This document shows, piece after piece, positions 1 to 8,124 of a DNA stretch of 64,000 nucleotides. The translations under genes were made by a program, and so were the position numbers. Each line of letters begins with the position of its first letter. Positions within the stretch are counted from its first letter, which is position 1. A model generated the notes under the pieces. It did no database searches, was not told the DNA's origin, and saw only the letters and a program-made list of their open reading frames with translations. The DNA comes from Streptomyces paradoxus (GTDB lineage: Bacteria; Actinomycetota; Actinomycetes; Streptomycetales; Streptomycetaceae): assembly GCF_014202475.1 (NCBI RefSeq), contig NZ_JACHGV010000009.1:354391-418390 (forward strand). The letters are read 5' to 3'.

Positions 1-1415
1 ACCCGGCCGGCCTCAGCCCGGACGTCAAGCGCAAAGAGGTCGACACCACGATCACGGCGGCCGACTGGTACGCCCAGGACTGGCTGCCCATGCCCTACCC
101 GCCGAGCGGGGTGCGCATCAGCGGCAACTGGCGCTACGAGCCGGTGGGCATGACCCTGGTAGGCGACCACGGGCAGAACACGCGGGGCCTGACATACCAG
201 GTCAAGAGCCTGGACATGCAGCCGACTGCGGAGCAGCTCGCCGCGGCGGGGCCGCCGCCCGCGGACATCGAGGGCGACTTCACCGAGCTGCCCGACTCGC
301 TGCCGTCGGTGGTGGGCCGCACCGCCCGCCAGGTCACCGCGGGCGCCGCCAACCCGTACGACCAGGCGGTCAAGCTCCAGGACTGGTTCGCCGTGACCGG
401 CGGCTTCGAGTACGACACGCAGGTGCAGGTGGGCAGCGGCTCGCAGGCCATCGCCCGCTTCCTCAAGGACAAGCAGGGCTTCTGCGTGCACTTCTCCTTC
501 GCGATGGCGGCCATGGCCCGCTCCCTGGGCATACCGGCCCGGGTCGCGGTGGGCTTCGCGCCCGGCTCCCCGCAGGCGGACGGCTCGGTGTCGGTGGGGC
601 TGCGCGACGCGCACGCCTGGCCGGAGCTGTACTTCGAGGGCGTGGGCTGGACCCGCTTCGAGCCCACCCCGAACCGCGGCTCGATCCCGTCGTACACCCT
701 GCCGGACAGCCCGGACAACTCGGTGCCGGACCCGGCGCGGCCGTCCGAGACGACGTCCAGCGCGCCCTCCACGGCGCCGTCGGCGAGCGAGTCCTGCACC
801 CCTGAGCAGAAGAAGCTGGAGGGCGGCTGCGCGAGCGAGTCGCCCGCAGCCGCGCTGCCCACGGACGACGACGGCCCGAAGTGGTACGCGTTCCTGGTGT
901 GGGCCCTCGCCGGTCTCGCCGTCCTCGCACTCCCCCTGGCACCGATGCTGTGGCGGCTGCGCACGCGCACGGTACGGCTCGGGGCACACGGCCGCAGCGA
1001 GGCGGACGCGGCGGCGCACACGCTGGCCGTCTGGCAGGAGCTGACCGACTCGGCGTGGGACTTCGGCATCACGCCGGACGATTCGCAGACACCGCGCAAG
1101 GCGGCCGCGCGCATCGTCCGGCTGGGCGAACTCGACGCGACGGCGGCGGACTCGGTGCACCGGGTGGCGAACGCGGTGGAGCAGGTCCTGTACGCACCGC
1201 ACCCCCGCCCGGTGGCGGGCCAGACGGACGATGTCCGCCGTGCGACGGCGGGCCTCCGTGCGGCGGCCGGCCGCCCCGCCCGGCTCCGGGCGCTCGTGGC
1301 CCCCCGCTCCACCGCACGGGTGGTGTGGGCGGTGTCGGCCTGGTGGACGGGGGTCCGGGAGCGCGCCGTGGCGATGCGGCCGACCTGGCGGAAGGCGTCG
1401 GGGCAGCAGGGCTGA
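1..1415 (+). CDS. Transglutaminase-like membrane protein, C-terminal part (5' end outside window)
   Basis: The reading frame is open from the first bases of the window, so only the C-terminal part is present. A transglutaminase/protease core is visible: a Cys in KQGFCVHFS, then DAHAW with the His, and an aromatic-rich end GWTRFEPTP. This gives the Cys-His-Asp arrangement of the TgpA family. A Pro/Ser/Thr-rich linker follows, then one membrane segment (WYAFLVWALAGLAVLALP) and a cytoplasmic tail resembling DUF4129. Family members usually have several N-terminal membrane helices, which would lie upstream of base 1. They are commonly encoded with a MoxR ATPase and a DUF58 protein, which cannot be checked here. 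The substrate is unknown; a peptidase or cross-linking role at the cell surface is inferred. A strong hairpin follows the stop codon. Confidence 0.85.
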   Translation, partial: PAGLSPDVKRKEVDTTITAADWYAQDWLPMPYPPSGVRISGNWRYEPVGMTLVGDHGQNTRGLTYQVKSLDMQPTAEQLAAAGPPPADIEGDFTELPDSLPSVVGRTARQVTAGAANPYDQAVKLQDWFAVTGGFEYDTQVQVGSGSQAIARFLKDKQGFCVHFSFAMAAMARSLGIPARVAVGFAPGSPQADGSVSVGLRDAHAWPELYFEGVGWTRFEPTPNRGSIPSYTLPDSPDNSVPDPARPSETTSSAPSTAPSASESCTPEQKKLEGGCASESPAAALPTDDDGPKWYAFLVWALAGLAVLALPLAPMLWRLRTRTVRLGAHGRSEADAAAHTLAVWQELTDSAWDFGITPDDSQTPRKAAARIVRLGELDATAADSVHRVANAVEQVLYAPHPRPVAGQTDDVRRATAGLRAAAGRPARLRALVAPRSTARVVWAVSAWWTGVRERAVAMRPTWRKASGQQG

Positions 1416-1431
1416 GGGATACGAGCGGCTC

Positions 1432-1463
1432 AGGCCGGCCGGCGCGCATGCGCCGGCCGGCCT
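1432..1463 (+). terminator. Strong hairpin after the transglutaminase-like gene
   Basis: Perfect inverted repeat with 14-bp arms (1432-1445 and 1450-1463) around GCAT, starting 17 bases after the stop codon. GCAT can itself extend the palindrome. No U-tract follows, as is usual for Streptomyces terminators. Confidence 0.8.
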
Positions 1464-1541
1464 TCGCGTCCCCGGGGCCGGCCGTGTCGTGTCCGGTGCG
1501 GGCCGGTCCCCGCGCAGGCCTGGCCCGGCTACGGAAGCATG

Positions 1542-1582
1542 CGTCAGGGGGTGACCACCGGGTCGGTGGTCACCCCCTGACG
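1542..1582 (-). terminator. Strong hairpin after the DUF3040 gene
   Basis: Perfect 18-bp arms (1542-1559 and 1565-1582) with loop GGGTC, located 40 bases beyond the stop of the minus-strand DUF3040 gene. Together with the 1432-1463 hairpin it separates two convergent genes and may act in both directions. Confidence 0.85.
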
Positions 1583-1622
1583 TGCGTATGCGGTTGTAGG
1601 CCTGGAGAGGCTGCGCGGAGGG

Positions 1623-2021
1623 CTAGTGGCCGCCCTGCTCGTCGCGGCGCTTCTGCCAGCGCTGCTCGATGCGGTCCATCACGGAGCGGCGCTGCCGGCC
1701 CTGTCGGCGGGCCTGGGGCCCGGCGGCACCGCCGGCCTGTTCGCCCGGCTTGGGAGCCTTGCGCCAGCCGGTGACGGCGAGCACCGCACAGCCCAGCATG
1801 ACGAGGAAGCCCACGACACTGAGCCAGACCTGCTTGGCGACCATTCCAGCCATGAGGAGCGCGATACCTACGAGGAAGCCGGCGACCGCCTGGTAGACCC
1901 GTCGCCGGGTGTACGTGCGCAGCCCGCTTCCCTCAAGCGCTGTCGCGAACTTGGGATCTTCGGCGTACAGCGCTCGCTCCATTTGCTCGAGCATGCGCTG
2001 CTCGTGCTCCGAGAGCGGCAC
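1623..2021 (-). CDS. DUF3040 family small membrane protein
   Basis: The protein begins VPLSEHEQRMLEQMERALYA, the conserved opening of the DUF3040 family, which is common in actinobacteria and of unknown function. Two hydrophobic helices follow (around residues 45-90: GFLVGIALLMAGMVA and LSVVGFLVMLGCAVLAV), then a basic, Gln/Arg-rich C-terminus. I chose the GTG at 2021 because it is preceded by GAGGAGG at about 6 nt and matches the family start. A frame extending further upstream to 2231 adds residues without family character. Length is about 132 aa, typical of the family. In many actinobacteria DUF3040 genes lie near cell-division and mraZ regions, which fits a core location. No role can be assigned from sequence. 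Confidence 0.9.
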   Translation of the reverse strand: MPLSEHEQRMLEQMERALYAEDPKFATALEGSGLRTYTRRRVYQAVAGFLVGIALLMAGMVAKQVWLSVVGFLVMLGCAVLAVTGWRKAPKPGEQAGGAAGPQARRQGRQRRSVMDRIEQRWQKRRDEQGGH

Positions 2022-2300
2022 GGAGTCCTCCTCATCGTGCAGTCGCCGGGGCGACCCGGGGGGTCCCTTCAGGATAGGCAGGGAATCGCCCCCGTGAAAC
2101 CCGCCCCTCTGCGCCAATTGACCAACCGGACCCCGCCATGGGCGTCCCGGCTCGCTGAGGCTTGCATTCCCCGGCGGCCGACCCGTCATGCCGGAACGGT
2201 CTCCCTCGATCATACGGCGCGCCGCCCCCATTCGGGTGGCCTGTGGCGTACTCCATGCACAGCCAAGCCGCTGATCAGCGGCGGTACCTCACGAAGCGGC

Positions 2301-3107
2301 TCAGGCCTCGGCAGCCCCATCAGTCTCGACGACCCCACCTGTCGCACTGGTCCCACGCGTCTCACCGAGCACGTGCAATTGCGTGGCCACCGAGTGGAAG
2401 GCGGGGAGTTCGGCCGCGGCCTCCTCCAGCTTCAGCAGCGCTTCCAGCGCTCCGGGCTCGGTGTCCACGAGGACGCCGGGCACGAGGTCGGCGAAGACCC
2501 GCACGCCGTGCACGGCGCCGACGCGCAGACCCGCGGCCTCCACCAGACCCGTGAGCTGCTCGGCGGTGAAACGGCGCGGCACGGGGTCACCCGTGCCCCA
2601 TCGTCCGTTCGGGTCGTCGAGGGCCTGCCGGGCCTCCTTGAAGTGCCCGGCGAGGGCGCGGGCCAGCACGGCACCGCCGAGGCCGGCGGCGAGCAGGCTG
2701 AGGACGCCCTCCGCGCGCAGGGCCGCAACCGCGTTGCGGACGCCTTCGGCCGGGTCGTCCACATACTCCAGGACGCCGTGGCACAGCACGACGTCGTAAC
2801 CACCGCGCTCGGCCACGTCGAAGAGGCCGTGGGCGTCGCCCTGGACGCCCTTGACCCGCTCGGCGACACCGGCCTCGGCGGCGCGGCGCTCCAGGGCGAA
2901 CAGCGCGTTGGGGCTGGGGTCGACGACGGTGACACGGTGACCGAGACGGGCGGCGGGCACCGCGAAGTTACCGCTGCCGCCTCCGGTGTCGAGGACGTCC
3001 AGCGACTCCCGACCCGTGGCCTTGACCCGGCGGTCCAGGGCGTCCTGGAGGACCTCCCAGACCACGGCGGTACGGAGTGAGGCACGGGGGCGCATCGGGT
3101 CCGACAC
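2301..3107 (-). CDS. Class I SAM-dependent methyltransferase
   Basis: 268 aa with a Rossmann-type methyltransferase fold. Motif I is LDTGGGSGNFAVPAA at residues 39-53, motif II VVDPSPNAL follows, and the post-I acidic site is QGDAHGLFD. YDVVLCHGVLEYVDDP is the typical motif IV/V segment of UbiE/CmoA-like enzymes. The substrate is not evident. The C-terminal third (HFKEARQALDDPNGRWG, then RFTAEQLTGLVEAAGL) resembles the CmoA/SmtA-like group that ends in an HxE-containing tail. The GTG start at 3107 is supported by GAGGAG about 8-9 nt upstream. The gene stands alone between a DUF3040 gene and a HEPN-type gene, all on the minus strand. Confidence 0.9.
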   Translation of the reverse strand: MSDPMRPRASLRTAVVWEVLQDALDRRVKATGRESLDVLDTGGGSGNFAVPAARLGHRVTVVDPSPNALFALERRAAEAGVAERVKGVQGDAHGLFDVAERGGYDVVLCHGVLEYVDDPAEGVRNAVAALRAEGVLSLLAAGLGGAVLARALAGHFKEARQALDDPNGRWGTGDPVPRRFTAEQLTGLVEAAGLRVGAVHGVRVFADLVPGVLVDTEPGALEALLKLEEAAAELPAFHSVATQLHVLGETRGTSATGGVVETDGAAEA

Positions 3108-3287
3108 GGCAGTTGACTCCTCGGCGCGGCACCGCCTCTTGCGCGGCGGCGTGAACGGGGCGTCTTCCCCGGCCCCGGCCGGCGGGGAGGGAAGACTTCA
3201 GGCGTCCCCCACCCTATTGCCTACGCCGAGGCGTCCGGATGACCCGGTGCCGGACGGACCTCGGGTCAGGCGCTCCCAGCCCGGGCT

Positions 3288-3341
3288 GCCGACCGGGCCC
3301 GGGCTGCCGGCCGGTCCAGGGCCGCCGGCCGGTCCAGGGCC
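3288..3341. repeat. 18-bp tandem repeat, about three units
   Basis: Two perfect 18-bp units (3306-3323 and 3324-3341, beginning GCCGGCCGGTCC) are preceded by a degenerate unit at 3288-3305 (14 of 18 matches). It lies in the gap between the methyltransferase and the HEPN-type gene, both on the minus strand. A slippage-prone minisatellite is the simplest reading. Confidence 0.8.
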
Positions 3342-3372
3342 GCTGTGCCGGTCCCCGGCCGCCGCTGCCCGG

Positions 3373-3936
3373 TCAGCCCGCGTCCGGCATGTCCCTCCCC
3401 GGGCCGGGGCCCTCCGGCTGGTCCTGGTCCGGGCGGGGCTGTGGGAGGACCGGCTGGAGGACCAGCATCCGCTCGACGAGGCGCAGGAACATCGCCACGT
3501 CGCGTATCAGGTCGTCGGCGTCCCGGCCGGTGGCGGCGCCCTGGATGCCGGCCTCGGCCCGGGCCCGGCGCCGGGCGCCCGCGGCGAACAGCGCGCTCCA
3601 CTCGGTCAGTTCGGGCGCGATCTCGGGGAGCACTTCCCAGGCGCTCCGGATCTTGGCCCGGGCCCGGGGCGAGGTTTCCGGCCGACCCCGGGCGGCGAGT
3701 ACCGCGGCGGCGGTGCGCAGGGCGGCGAGGTGGGCCGTGGCGTAGCGCTCGTTCGGTGTCTCCAGGGCGGTGGCCTCGTCGAGGCTGGCGCGGGCCTGGG
3801 CGAGCAGGTCGAGGGCGGCGGGCGGGGCCGTGGCGCGGCGCAGCACGGGGTGCACGTCGCTCGCCGGGCCGGTCAGTGAGGGGGCAGGGCCGGTGGCGCG
3901 GCGCCGGCGGGCGGCTGCTGCGTGGTAGCTGGCCAT
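3373..3936 (-). CDS. SAV_6107-like HEPN domain protein
   Basis: 187 aa, soluble and alpha-helical. After a basic N-terminus (residues 1-35) comes a helical core with RYATAH at residues 64-69, an R-x4-H arrangement like that of HEPN domains, then helices through LRLVERMLVLQPVL. The C-terminus is Pro/Asp-rich and disordered. I recognise this as the actinobacterial family annotated as SAV_6107-type HEPN. Many HEPN proteins are RNases or nucleotide-binding partners, but here the R-x4-H lies in a middle helix rather than the last one, so catalytic function is uncertain. The ATG has AGGAGG 6 nt upstream. No nucleotidyltransferase partner gene is adjacent, so a classical HEPN-MNT toxin-antitoxin pair is not indicated. 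Confidence 0.8.
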   Translation of the reverse strand: MASYHAAAARRRRATGPAPSLTGPASDVHPVLRRATAPPAALDLLAQARASLDEATALETPNERYATAHLAALRTAAAVLAARGRPETSPRARAKIRSAWEVLPEIAPELTEWSALFAAGARRRARAEAGIQGAATGRDADDLIRDVAMFLRLVERMLVLQPVLPQPRPDQDQPEGPGPGRDMPDAG

Positions 3937-4071
3937 GACGAACCTCCTGTCGTCTGTGTGACGGCGCGTCCGGTCACGGAGTGCCGTATGTGACCCATCG
4001 TGAGGTATGGCACTGACAATCCGTTCTGACCTGCCGTTTTGCTTCGCTCGTAGGTTCGGGGTAGTTTTTGC

Positions 4072-4085
4072 ACTGACCAGTCAGT
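4072..4085. promoter_or_regulatory. TetR-type operator candidate of the YhgE operon
   Basis: ACTGACCAGTCAGT consists of 6-bp arms ACTGAC/GTCAGT around CA, lying 20-33 bases before the GTG of the ABC-like gene. Its position at the head of an operon that ends with a TetR gene suggests autoregulation. A 13-of-14 match recurs at 35908-35921. Confidence 0.6.
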
Positions 4086-4104
4086 TCAAATTCAGGGGAG
4101 ACTC

Positions 4105-4917
4105 GTGGGGGAACAGGCGGGAGGGGTGCGGATCGCCGCCGAGGGCCTCGGGATCAAGGGGCCACGGGGATGGGCGGTCCGCGGGATCTCCGTCGACGCC
4201 GAGCCGGGTGCGCTCATCGCGGTCGAGGGCCCGTCCGGGTCCGGCCGTACGTGCCTGCTGCTCGCGCTGACGGGGCGGATGAAGGTCGCGGAGGGCACGG
4301 CCGCCGTGGGCGACGCGCGGCTGCCGAAGCAGATGGCGGCGGTGCGCGGCATCAGCGCGCTGGCGCACGTCCCGGGGGTCACCGACCTCGACCCGGCGCT
4401 GACCGTCGGTGAGCACCTGCGGGAGCGGGCACTGCTCCAGCAGCGGTTCGGCGCTTCCTTGCGCGCACTGCTGCGGCCCCGCAGCGAGCGGGCGGCCGAG
4501 GCCGGGCGGCGCGTCGAGCAGGCGCTCGAAGCCGCCGGGCTCGACCTGGAGGCCCTGCCCAAGGGGCCGCGCACAGCCGTACGGGATCTGGAACGCCTGG
4601 AGGCGCTGCGACTGTCGGTGGCGCTCGCCCTGGTCGGCGGGCCGCGGCTGCTCGGCATCGACGACACCGACCTCAAGCTCGCGGACGGTGAGCGCGAGGA
4701 GGTCTGGGCGCTGCTCAGGTCCCTGGCCGATGCCGGGACGACGGTCGTGGCGGTGTGCAGCGAGGCCCCCGGGGACGCCGTCAAGGTCTCCACCGCCGAG
4801 AACCCCGAAGAGCCGGCCCCCGAGGACGGCCGGGCCGATCAGGAAGCCGACCGGGCCGGTCGGGCCGACCAAGGAGAGGAGAAGGCCGATGCGCTCACCG
4901 AAACTGGCCGCGCTTGA
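4105..4917 (+). CDS. Degenerate ABC-type ATP-binding protein (YhgE partner)
   Basis: 270 aa with ABC-ATPase architecture but eroded motifs. The P-loop at residues 42-49 reads GPSGSGRT, so the Walker A lysine is Arg48. The signature region reads VRDLERLEALRLSVALAL instead of LSGGQ, and Walker B reads LLGIDDTD instead of the usual DEP. The C-terminal 40 residues are acidic and Glu/Asp/Ala-rich. ATP hydrolysis is therefore doubtful; nucleotide binding or a structural role with the exporter is possible. The GTG start has GGGGAG 4 nt upstream. The 3' end overlaps the following YhgE gene by 29 bp, implying translational coupling. The operon is ABC-like gene, YhgE/Pip gene, TetR gene. Confidence 0.85.
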   Translation: MGEQAGGVRIAAEGLGIKGPRGWAVRGISVDAEPGALIAVEGPSGSGRTCLLLALTGRMKVAEGTAAVGDARLPKQMAAVRGISALAHVPGVTDLDPALTVGEHLRERALLQQRFGASLRALLRPRSERAAEAGRRVEQALEAAGLDLEALPKGPRTAVRDLERLEALRLSVALALVGGPRLLGIDDTDLKLADGEREEVWALLRSLADAGTTVVAVCSEAPGDAVKVSTAENPEEPAPEDGRADQEADRAGRADQGEEKADALTETGRA

Positions 4918-6973
4918 GCTGCGCCGCTTCGGGCGGGGGAAGCTGCCGCGCGCCGCTCTGGTCGCGCTGCTGGTGCTGCCGCTGCTGTACGGCGCGCTGT
5001 ACCTGTGGTCGTTCTGGGACCCGTACGGCCGTCTGGACAAGATCCCGGTGGCGCTGGTGAACGCCGACAAGGGGGCGACCGCCGACGGAAAGAAGATCAC
5101 GGCGGGCGACGACATCACGAAGGGCCTGCACGACAGCAAGACCTTCGACTGGCGCGAGGTGAGCGCCGCCGAGGCCCGCAGGGGCGTCGAGGACGGCAGC
5201 TACTACCTGTCGCTCACCCTGCCCGCCGACTTCAGCGAGCGGATCGCCTCCAGCTCCGGCAACAGCCCCGAGACAGGCGCCCTTCAGGTGCACACGAACG
5301 ACGCGAACAACTACATCGTCGGGCAGATCTCCCGGACGGTCTTCGGCGAGGTGCGCCAGGCGGCGTCCACGAAGACGTCCCGGTCGTTCCTGGACAAGAT
5401 CTTCGTGTCGTTCTCGGACATCCACGGCAAGACCGTGAAGGCGGCGCAGGGGGCCGACCGGCTCAAGGGCGGCATCGGCAAGGCCGAGAAGGGCTCCAAG
5501 GACCTCGCCGACGGCCTGAAGGACGCCAAGGACGGCAGCGGCAAGCTCTCCACGGGCCTGAAGAAGCTCCACACCGGCGCGGGCGACCTGGAGGACGGCT
5601 CGAAGCAGGTCGCGGAGGGCACGCAGAAGCTCGCCGACCGGGTCAACGGCACCGCCGACAAGGTCGGCCCGTTCCTCAAGGGCAACGAGAAGACCATCGG
5701 CGACACAGCCCAGCTGGTCGCCGACTCCTCCGGGGTGATCCGCAAGCACCTGGACACCCTGGTGAAGAGGGCCCCGACCGCCGCCAAGGGCGCCCGCGCG
5801 GCGTCCGGCACGCTGAACGGCGTCTACGCCCGGCGCTGCGACGATCCCGTCCTGCCCGACGCAGCCTGCTCCGACCTGAAGAAGGCCAAGGACGCGGCCG
5901 CCGACGTGACGCTCATCGCGGACGACCTCAACACGCTGATCGCGGACCAGGACGGCGACCTGGACAAGCTCGACAAGAACCTCGCCACCCTCCAGAAGCA
6001 GTCCCAGGCCCTCGCCGACCGGGCACCGCACCTCTCCGAGGACCTCGCCGACGCCGTCAAGAAGATCAACAAGCTGAACGACGGTGCGGCCGAGGTCGCC
6101 GCCGGAGCGAAGAAGCTGCACAAGGGCATCGGCACGGCCAAGACCGGTGCCGTCGACCTGGACAAGGGCGTCGGCAAGCTGAAGACGGGCGCCGACGACC
6201 TCAACGGCGGCATCTTCAAGCTCGTCGGCGGCTCCGGGAAGCTCGCCGGAGGCCTGCACGACGGGGCCGAGAAGATCCCCGACTACGACGAGCAGGACCG
6301 CGACCGGCGCACCGAGGTCATGGCCGACCCCGTCCGGCTCGCCTCCCAGGACCTGCACAAGGCGCCCAACTACGGCACCGGCTTCGCGCCGTACTTCATC
6401 CCGCTGTCCCTGTGGGTGGGCGCGATGGTGGCGTACATGCTGATCGCGCCCATGAACCGGCGGGCGCTCGCGGCCGGAGCCCCGGCGTGGCGGATCGCGC
6501 TGGCGGGCTGGCTGCCGGTGGTGGCGATCGGGGTGCTGCAGACGGTGGCGCTGATGTCGGTGCTGCACTGGGCGGTCGGCCTGGAGATGGCACGGGCGGC
6601 CGGGACGGTGGGCTTCCTGTTCCTGGTGACGGCGTGCTTCGCGGCGATCGTGCAGTGGCTGAACGCGCGCTTCGGGGCGGCGGGCCGGATCCTGGTCCTC
6701 GCGCTGCTGATGCTCCAGCTGACCTCGGCGGGCGGCACGTACCCCGTGCAGACCAGCCCCGGGTTCTTCAACGCGCTCCACCCGTTCCTGCCGATGAGCT
6801 ACGTCGTCGAGGCACTGAGGCGGCTCATCACCGGCGGTGGTCTCGAACCGGTGTGGCACGCGTGCGTGGTGCTGACGGCGTTCACCGCGGGCGCCCTGGC
6901 GCTGACCGCCGTGGCGGCCCGCCGGCGCCAGGTGTGGACGCTGGACCGGCTGCACCCGGAGCTGACGCTGTGA
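4889..6973 (+). CDS. YhgE/Pip family membrane export protein
   Basis: 694 aa. The N-terminus MRSPKLAALELRRFGRG is followed by a first membrane helix (residues 19-40) and the family box ending in VALVNADKGA. A long extracytoplasmic middle (about residues 60-480) is rich in repeated Gly-containing heptads such as GSKDLADGLKDAKDGSGKL, typical of YhgE/Pip proteins and probably coiled coil. Five or six C-terminal helices of the ABC-2 permease type begin at YFIPLSLWVGAMVAYML. The family includes the phage infection protein and ESX-associated exporters; cargo is unknown. The ATG at 4889 follows AAGGAGAGGAGAAGG inside the upstream gene, and a frame opening earlier at 4409 has no membrane-protein character. 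The TetR gene follows after 32 bp. Confidence 0.9.
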   Translation: MRSPKLAALELRRFGRGKLPRAALVALLVLPLLYGALYLWSFWDPYGRLDKIPVALVNADKGATADGKKITAGDDITKGLHDSKTFDWREVSAAEARRGVEDGSYYLSLTLPADFSERIASSSGNSPETGALQVHTNDANNYIVGQISRTVFGEVRQAASTKTSRSFLDKIFVSFSDIHGKTVKAAQGADRLKGGIGKAEKGSKDLADGLKDAKDGSGKLSTGLKKLHTGAGDLEDGSKQVAEGTQKLADRVNGTADKVGPFLKGNEKTIGDTAQLVADSSGVIRKHLDTLVKRAPTAAKGARAASGTLNGVYARRCDDPVLPDAACSDLKKAKDAAADVTLIADDLNTLIADQDGDLDKLDKNLATLQKQSQALADRAPHLSEDLADAVKKINKLNDGAAEVAAGAKKLHKGIGTAKTGAVDLDKGVGKLKTGADDLNGGIFKLVGGSGKLAGGLHDGAEKIPDYDEQDRDRRTEVMADPVRLASQDLHKAPNYGTGFAPYFIPLSLWVGAMVAYMLIAPMNRRALAAGAPAWRIALAGWLPVVAIGVLQTVALMSVLHWAVGLEMARAAGTVGFLFLVTACFAAIVQWLNARFGAAGRILVLALLMLQLTSAGGTYPVQTSPGFFNALHPFLPMSYVVEALRRLITGGGLEPVWHACVVLTAFTAGALALTAVAARRRQVWTLDRLHPELTL

Positions 6974-7005
6974 GCCCCACCGGCACATCTCCCGGAAAGG
7001 TTCCT

Positions 7006-7650
7006 GTGACAATCAGGGCCATGGAAAGCAGCAGTGCCGCGTCGGGCGGCAGCACGCGCCGCGAGGCCACCCGGCAGAAGCTCTACGAGGCGGCCGTCAC
7101 GCTCATCGCCGAGCAGGGGTTCTCCGCCACGACCGTGGACGAGATCGCCGAGCGTGCCGGGGTCGCGAAGGGCACGGTCTACTACAACTTCGCGAGCAAG
7201 TCCGTCCTCTTCGAAGAACTGCTGCGGCACGGAGTGGGTCTGCTGACCGCCTCCCTGCGGGAAGCGGCCGAGCGGACCGCTCGGGAGGGCGGCAGCAAGG
7301 TCGACGCCCTGGACGCGATGATCCGCGCCGGGCTCGTCTTCATCGACCGCTACCCGGCCTTCACCCAGCTGTACGTGGCCGAGCTGTGGCGCACCAACCG
7401 GGCCTGGCAGTCCACGCTGATGGTGGTCCGGCAGCAGGCCGTCGCGGTCGTGGAGGACGTCCTGCGCGACGGCGTGGCGGGCGGTGAGTTCAGCGAGGAG
7501 ATCGACGTGCCGCTGACGGCGGCGGCACTGGTCGGCATGGTCCTGGTCGCCGCGCTCGACTGGAAGTCGTTCCAGCCGGAGCGTTCCCTGGACGACGTCC
7601 ACGCGGCCCTGTCGCGACTGCTCCAGGGGCGGGTGAGCGGCTGCCGCTGA
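7006..7650 (+). CDS. TetR/AcrR family transcriptional regulator
   Basis: About 214 aa. The N-terminal helix-turn-helix spans roughly residues 17-63 (RQKLYEAAVTLIAEQGF, then AGVAKGTVYYNFASK), as in TetR proteins. The C-terminal ligand domain is helical (FIDRYPAFTQLYVAELWRT), and the C-terminal region resembles TetR_C domains that bind hydrophobic ligands. The GTG at 7006 has GGAAAGG 5 nt upstream; the alternative ATG at 7021 has no clear ribosome site. It is the last gene of the YhgE operon and probably controls it through the palindrome at 4072-4085. The presence of a similar site before the acyl-CoA ligase at 36146 makes a lipid-type ligand worth considering, which is inference. A long hairpin follows the stop. 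Confidence 0.93.
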   Translation: MTIRAMESSSAASGGSTRREATRQKLYEAAVTLIAEQGFSATTVDEIAERAGVAKGTVYYNFASKSVLFEELLRHGVGLLTASLREAAERTAREGGSKVDALDAMIRAGLVFIDRYPAFTQLYVAELWRTNRAWQSTLMVVRQQAVAVVEDVLRDGVAGGEFSEEIDVPLTAAALVGMVLVAALDWKSFQPERSLDDVHAALSRLLQGRVSGCR

Positions 7651-7671
7651 CCGCGCCTTCGGCCACCGTGC

Positions 7672-7729
7672 GAAAGCGCCGGTCCGCTGTGGCCGCGTCC
7701 CCCGCGGGCCACCTCGAACCGGCGCTTTC
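7672..7729 (+). terminator. Long two-part hairpin after the TetR gene
   Basis: Outer arms GAAAGCGCCGGT (from 7672) and ACCGGCGCTTTC (to 7729) pair over 12 bp. An inner stem GTGGCC(GCG)/(CGC)GGGCCAC adds about nine pairs with one bulge. It begins 22 bases after the stop codon and is the likely end of the YhgE operon. Confidence 0.8.
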
Positions 7730-8124
7730 CCTGCTCCCCCGTTTTCCTGCTCCCCCGTACGTCCCCCCGCAGGACCCCCGTTCGGTCGTCCCCCGGTTCT
7801 CCCCCGTGCCTCGCTCCCGCCGACACCGCCGGCGGAAGGAGCGGATCGCGGGCCGGCTCCGTTCCGGCGCCCCGTGTCGCCGGTGCCGGAGCCGTGCCCC
7901 TCTCCGTGTCTCCACTCTCCCGTCCGCGCAGGTCGTCCCCCATCCGCGCGCGTACTCAACTCCCCGCCTGAGTACGGATACTCAGTCCTGCGCACGGGGC
8001 ACCACAGCGCTCCGTCACCACCTGGTCACGATCGCCTCCGCGCCCGTACTCGGAGGCGGCGGACGGGGGCGTCGGCGGGGGCTGGCGGTGGGGGCTCTCG
8101 GTGGGGGCCGATAAAGTCGCCGGC
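7730..8124. other. Gene-free interval, pyrimidine-rich
   Basis: About 395 bases with no credible coding frame. Bases 7725-7820 are unusually C/T-rich on the plus strand (many CCCCC/TTCC runs). The right half contains the inverted repeats at 7951-7985 and leads into the CrtI-like gene at 8125. No ribosomal, tRNA or recognised riboswitch motif was seen. Confidence 0.6.
7951..7985. promoter_or_regulatory. Overlapping TGAGTA/TACTCA inverted repeats
   Basis: CGTACTCA (7951-7958) pairs with TGAGTACG (7969-7976). The latter overlaps a tighter palindrome, CTGAGTA-CGGA-TACTCAG (7968-7985, 7-bp arms, 4-bp spacer). Three half-sites of the same sequence suggest a dimeric regulator. The site is about 140 bases before the oxidoreductase gene at 8125. 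Confidence 0.5.

Noticed and set aside
134..1312. Long minus-strand frame opposite the transglutaminase-like gene
   Set aside because: Low-complexity Arg/Ser/Ala translation without motifs, produced by GC-rich third positions of the real gene.
1626..3080. Plus-strand frame of 484 residues across the DUF3040 and methyltransferase genes
   Set aside because: It is antisense to two genes with clear families and ribosome sites, and has no domain character.
3373..3936. HEPN-MNT toxin-antitoxin module
   Set aside because: No nucleotidyltransferase gene with GSxxRG-like motif lies next to the HEPN-type gene.
7668..8114. Plus-strand frame in the gene-free interval after the TetR gene
   Set aside because: No ribosome site, overlaps a terminator hairpin, and the translation is Arg/Pro/Ser-rich without motifs.
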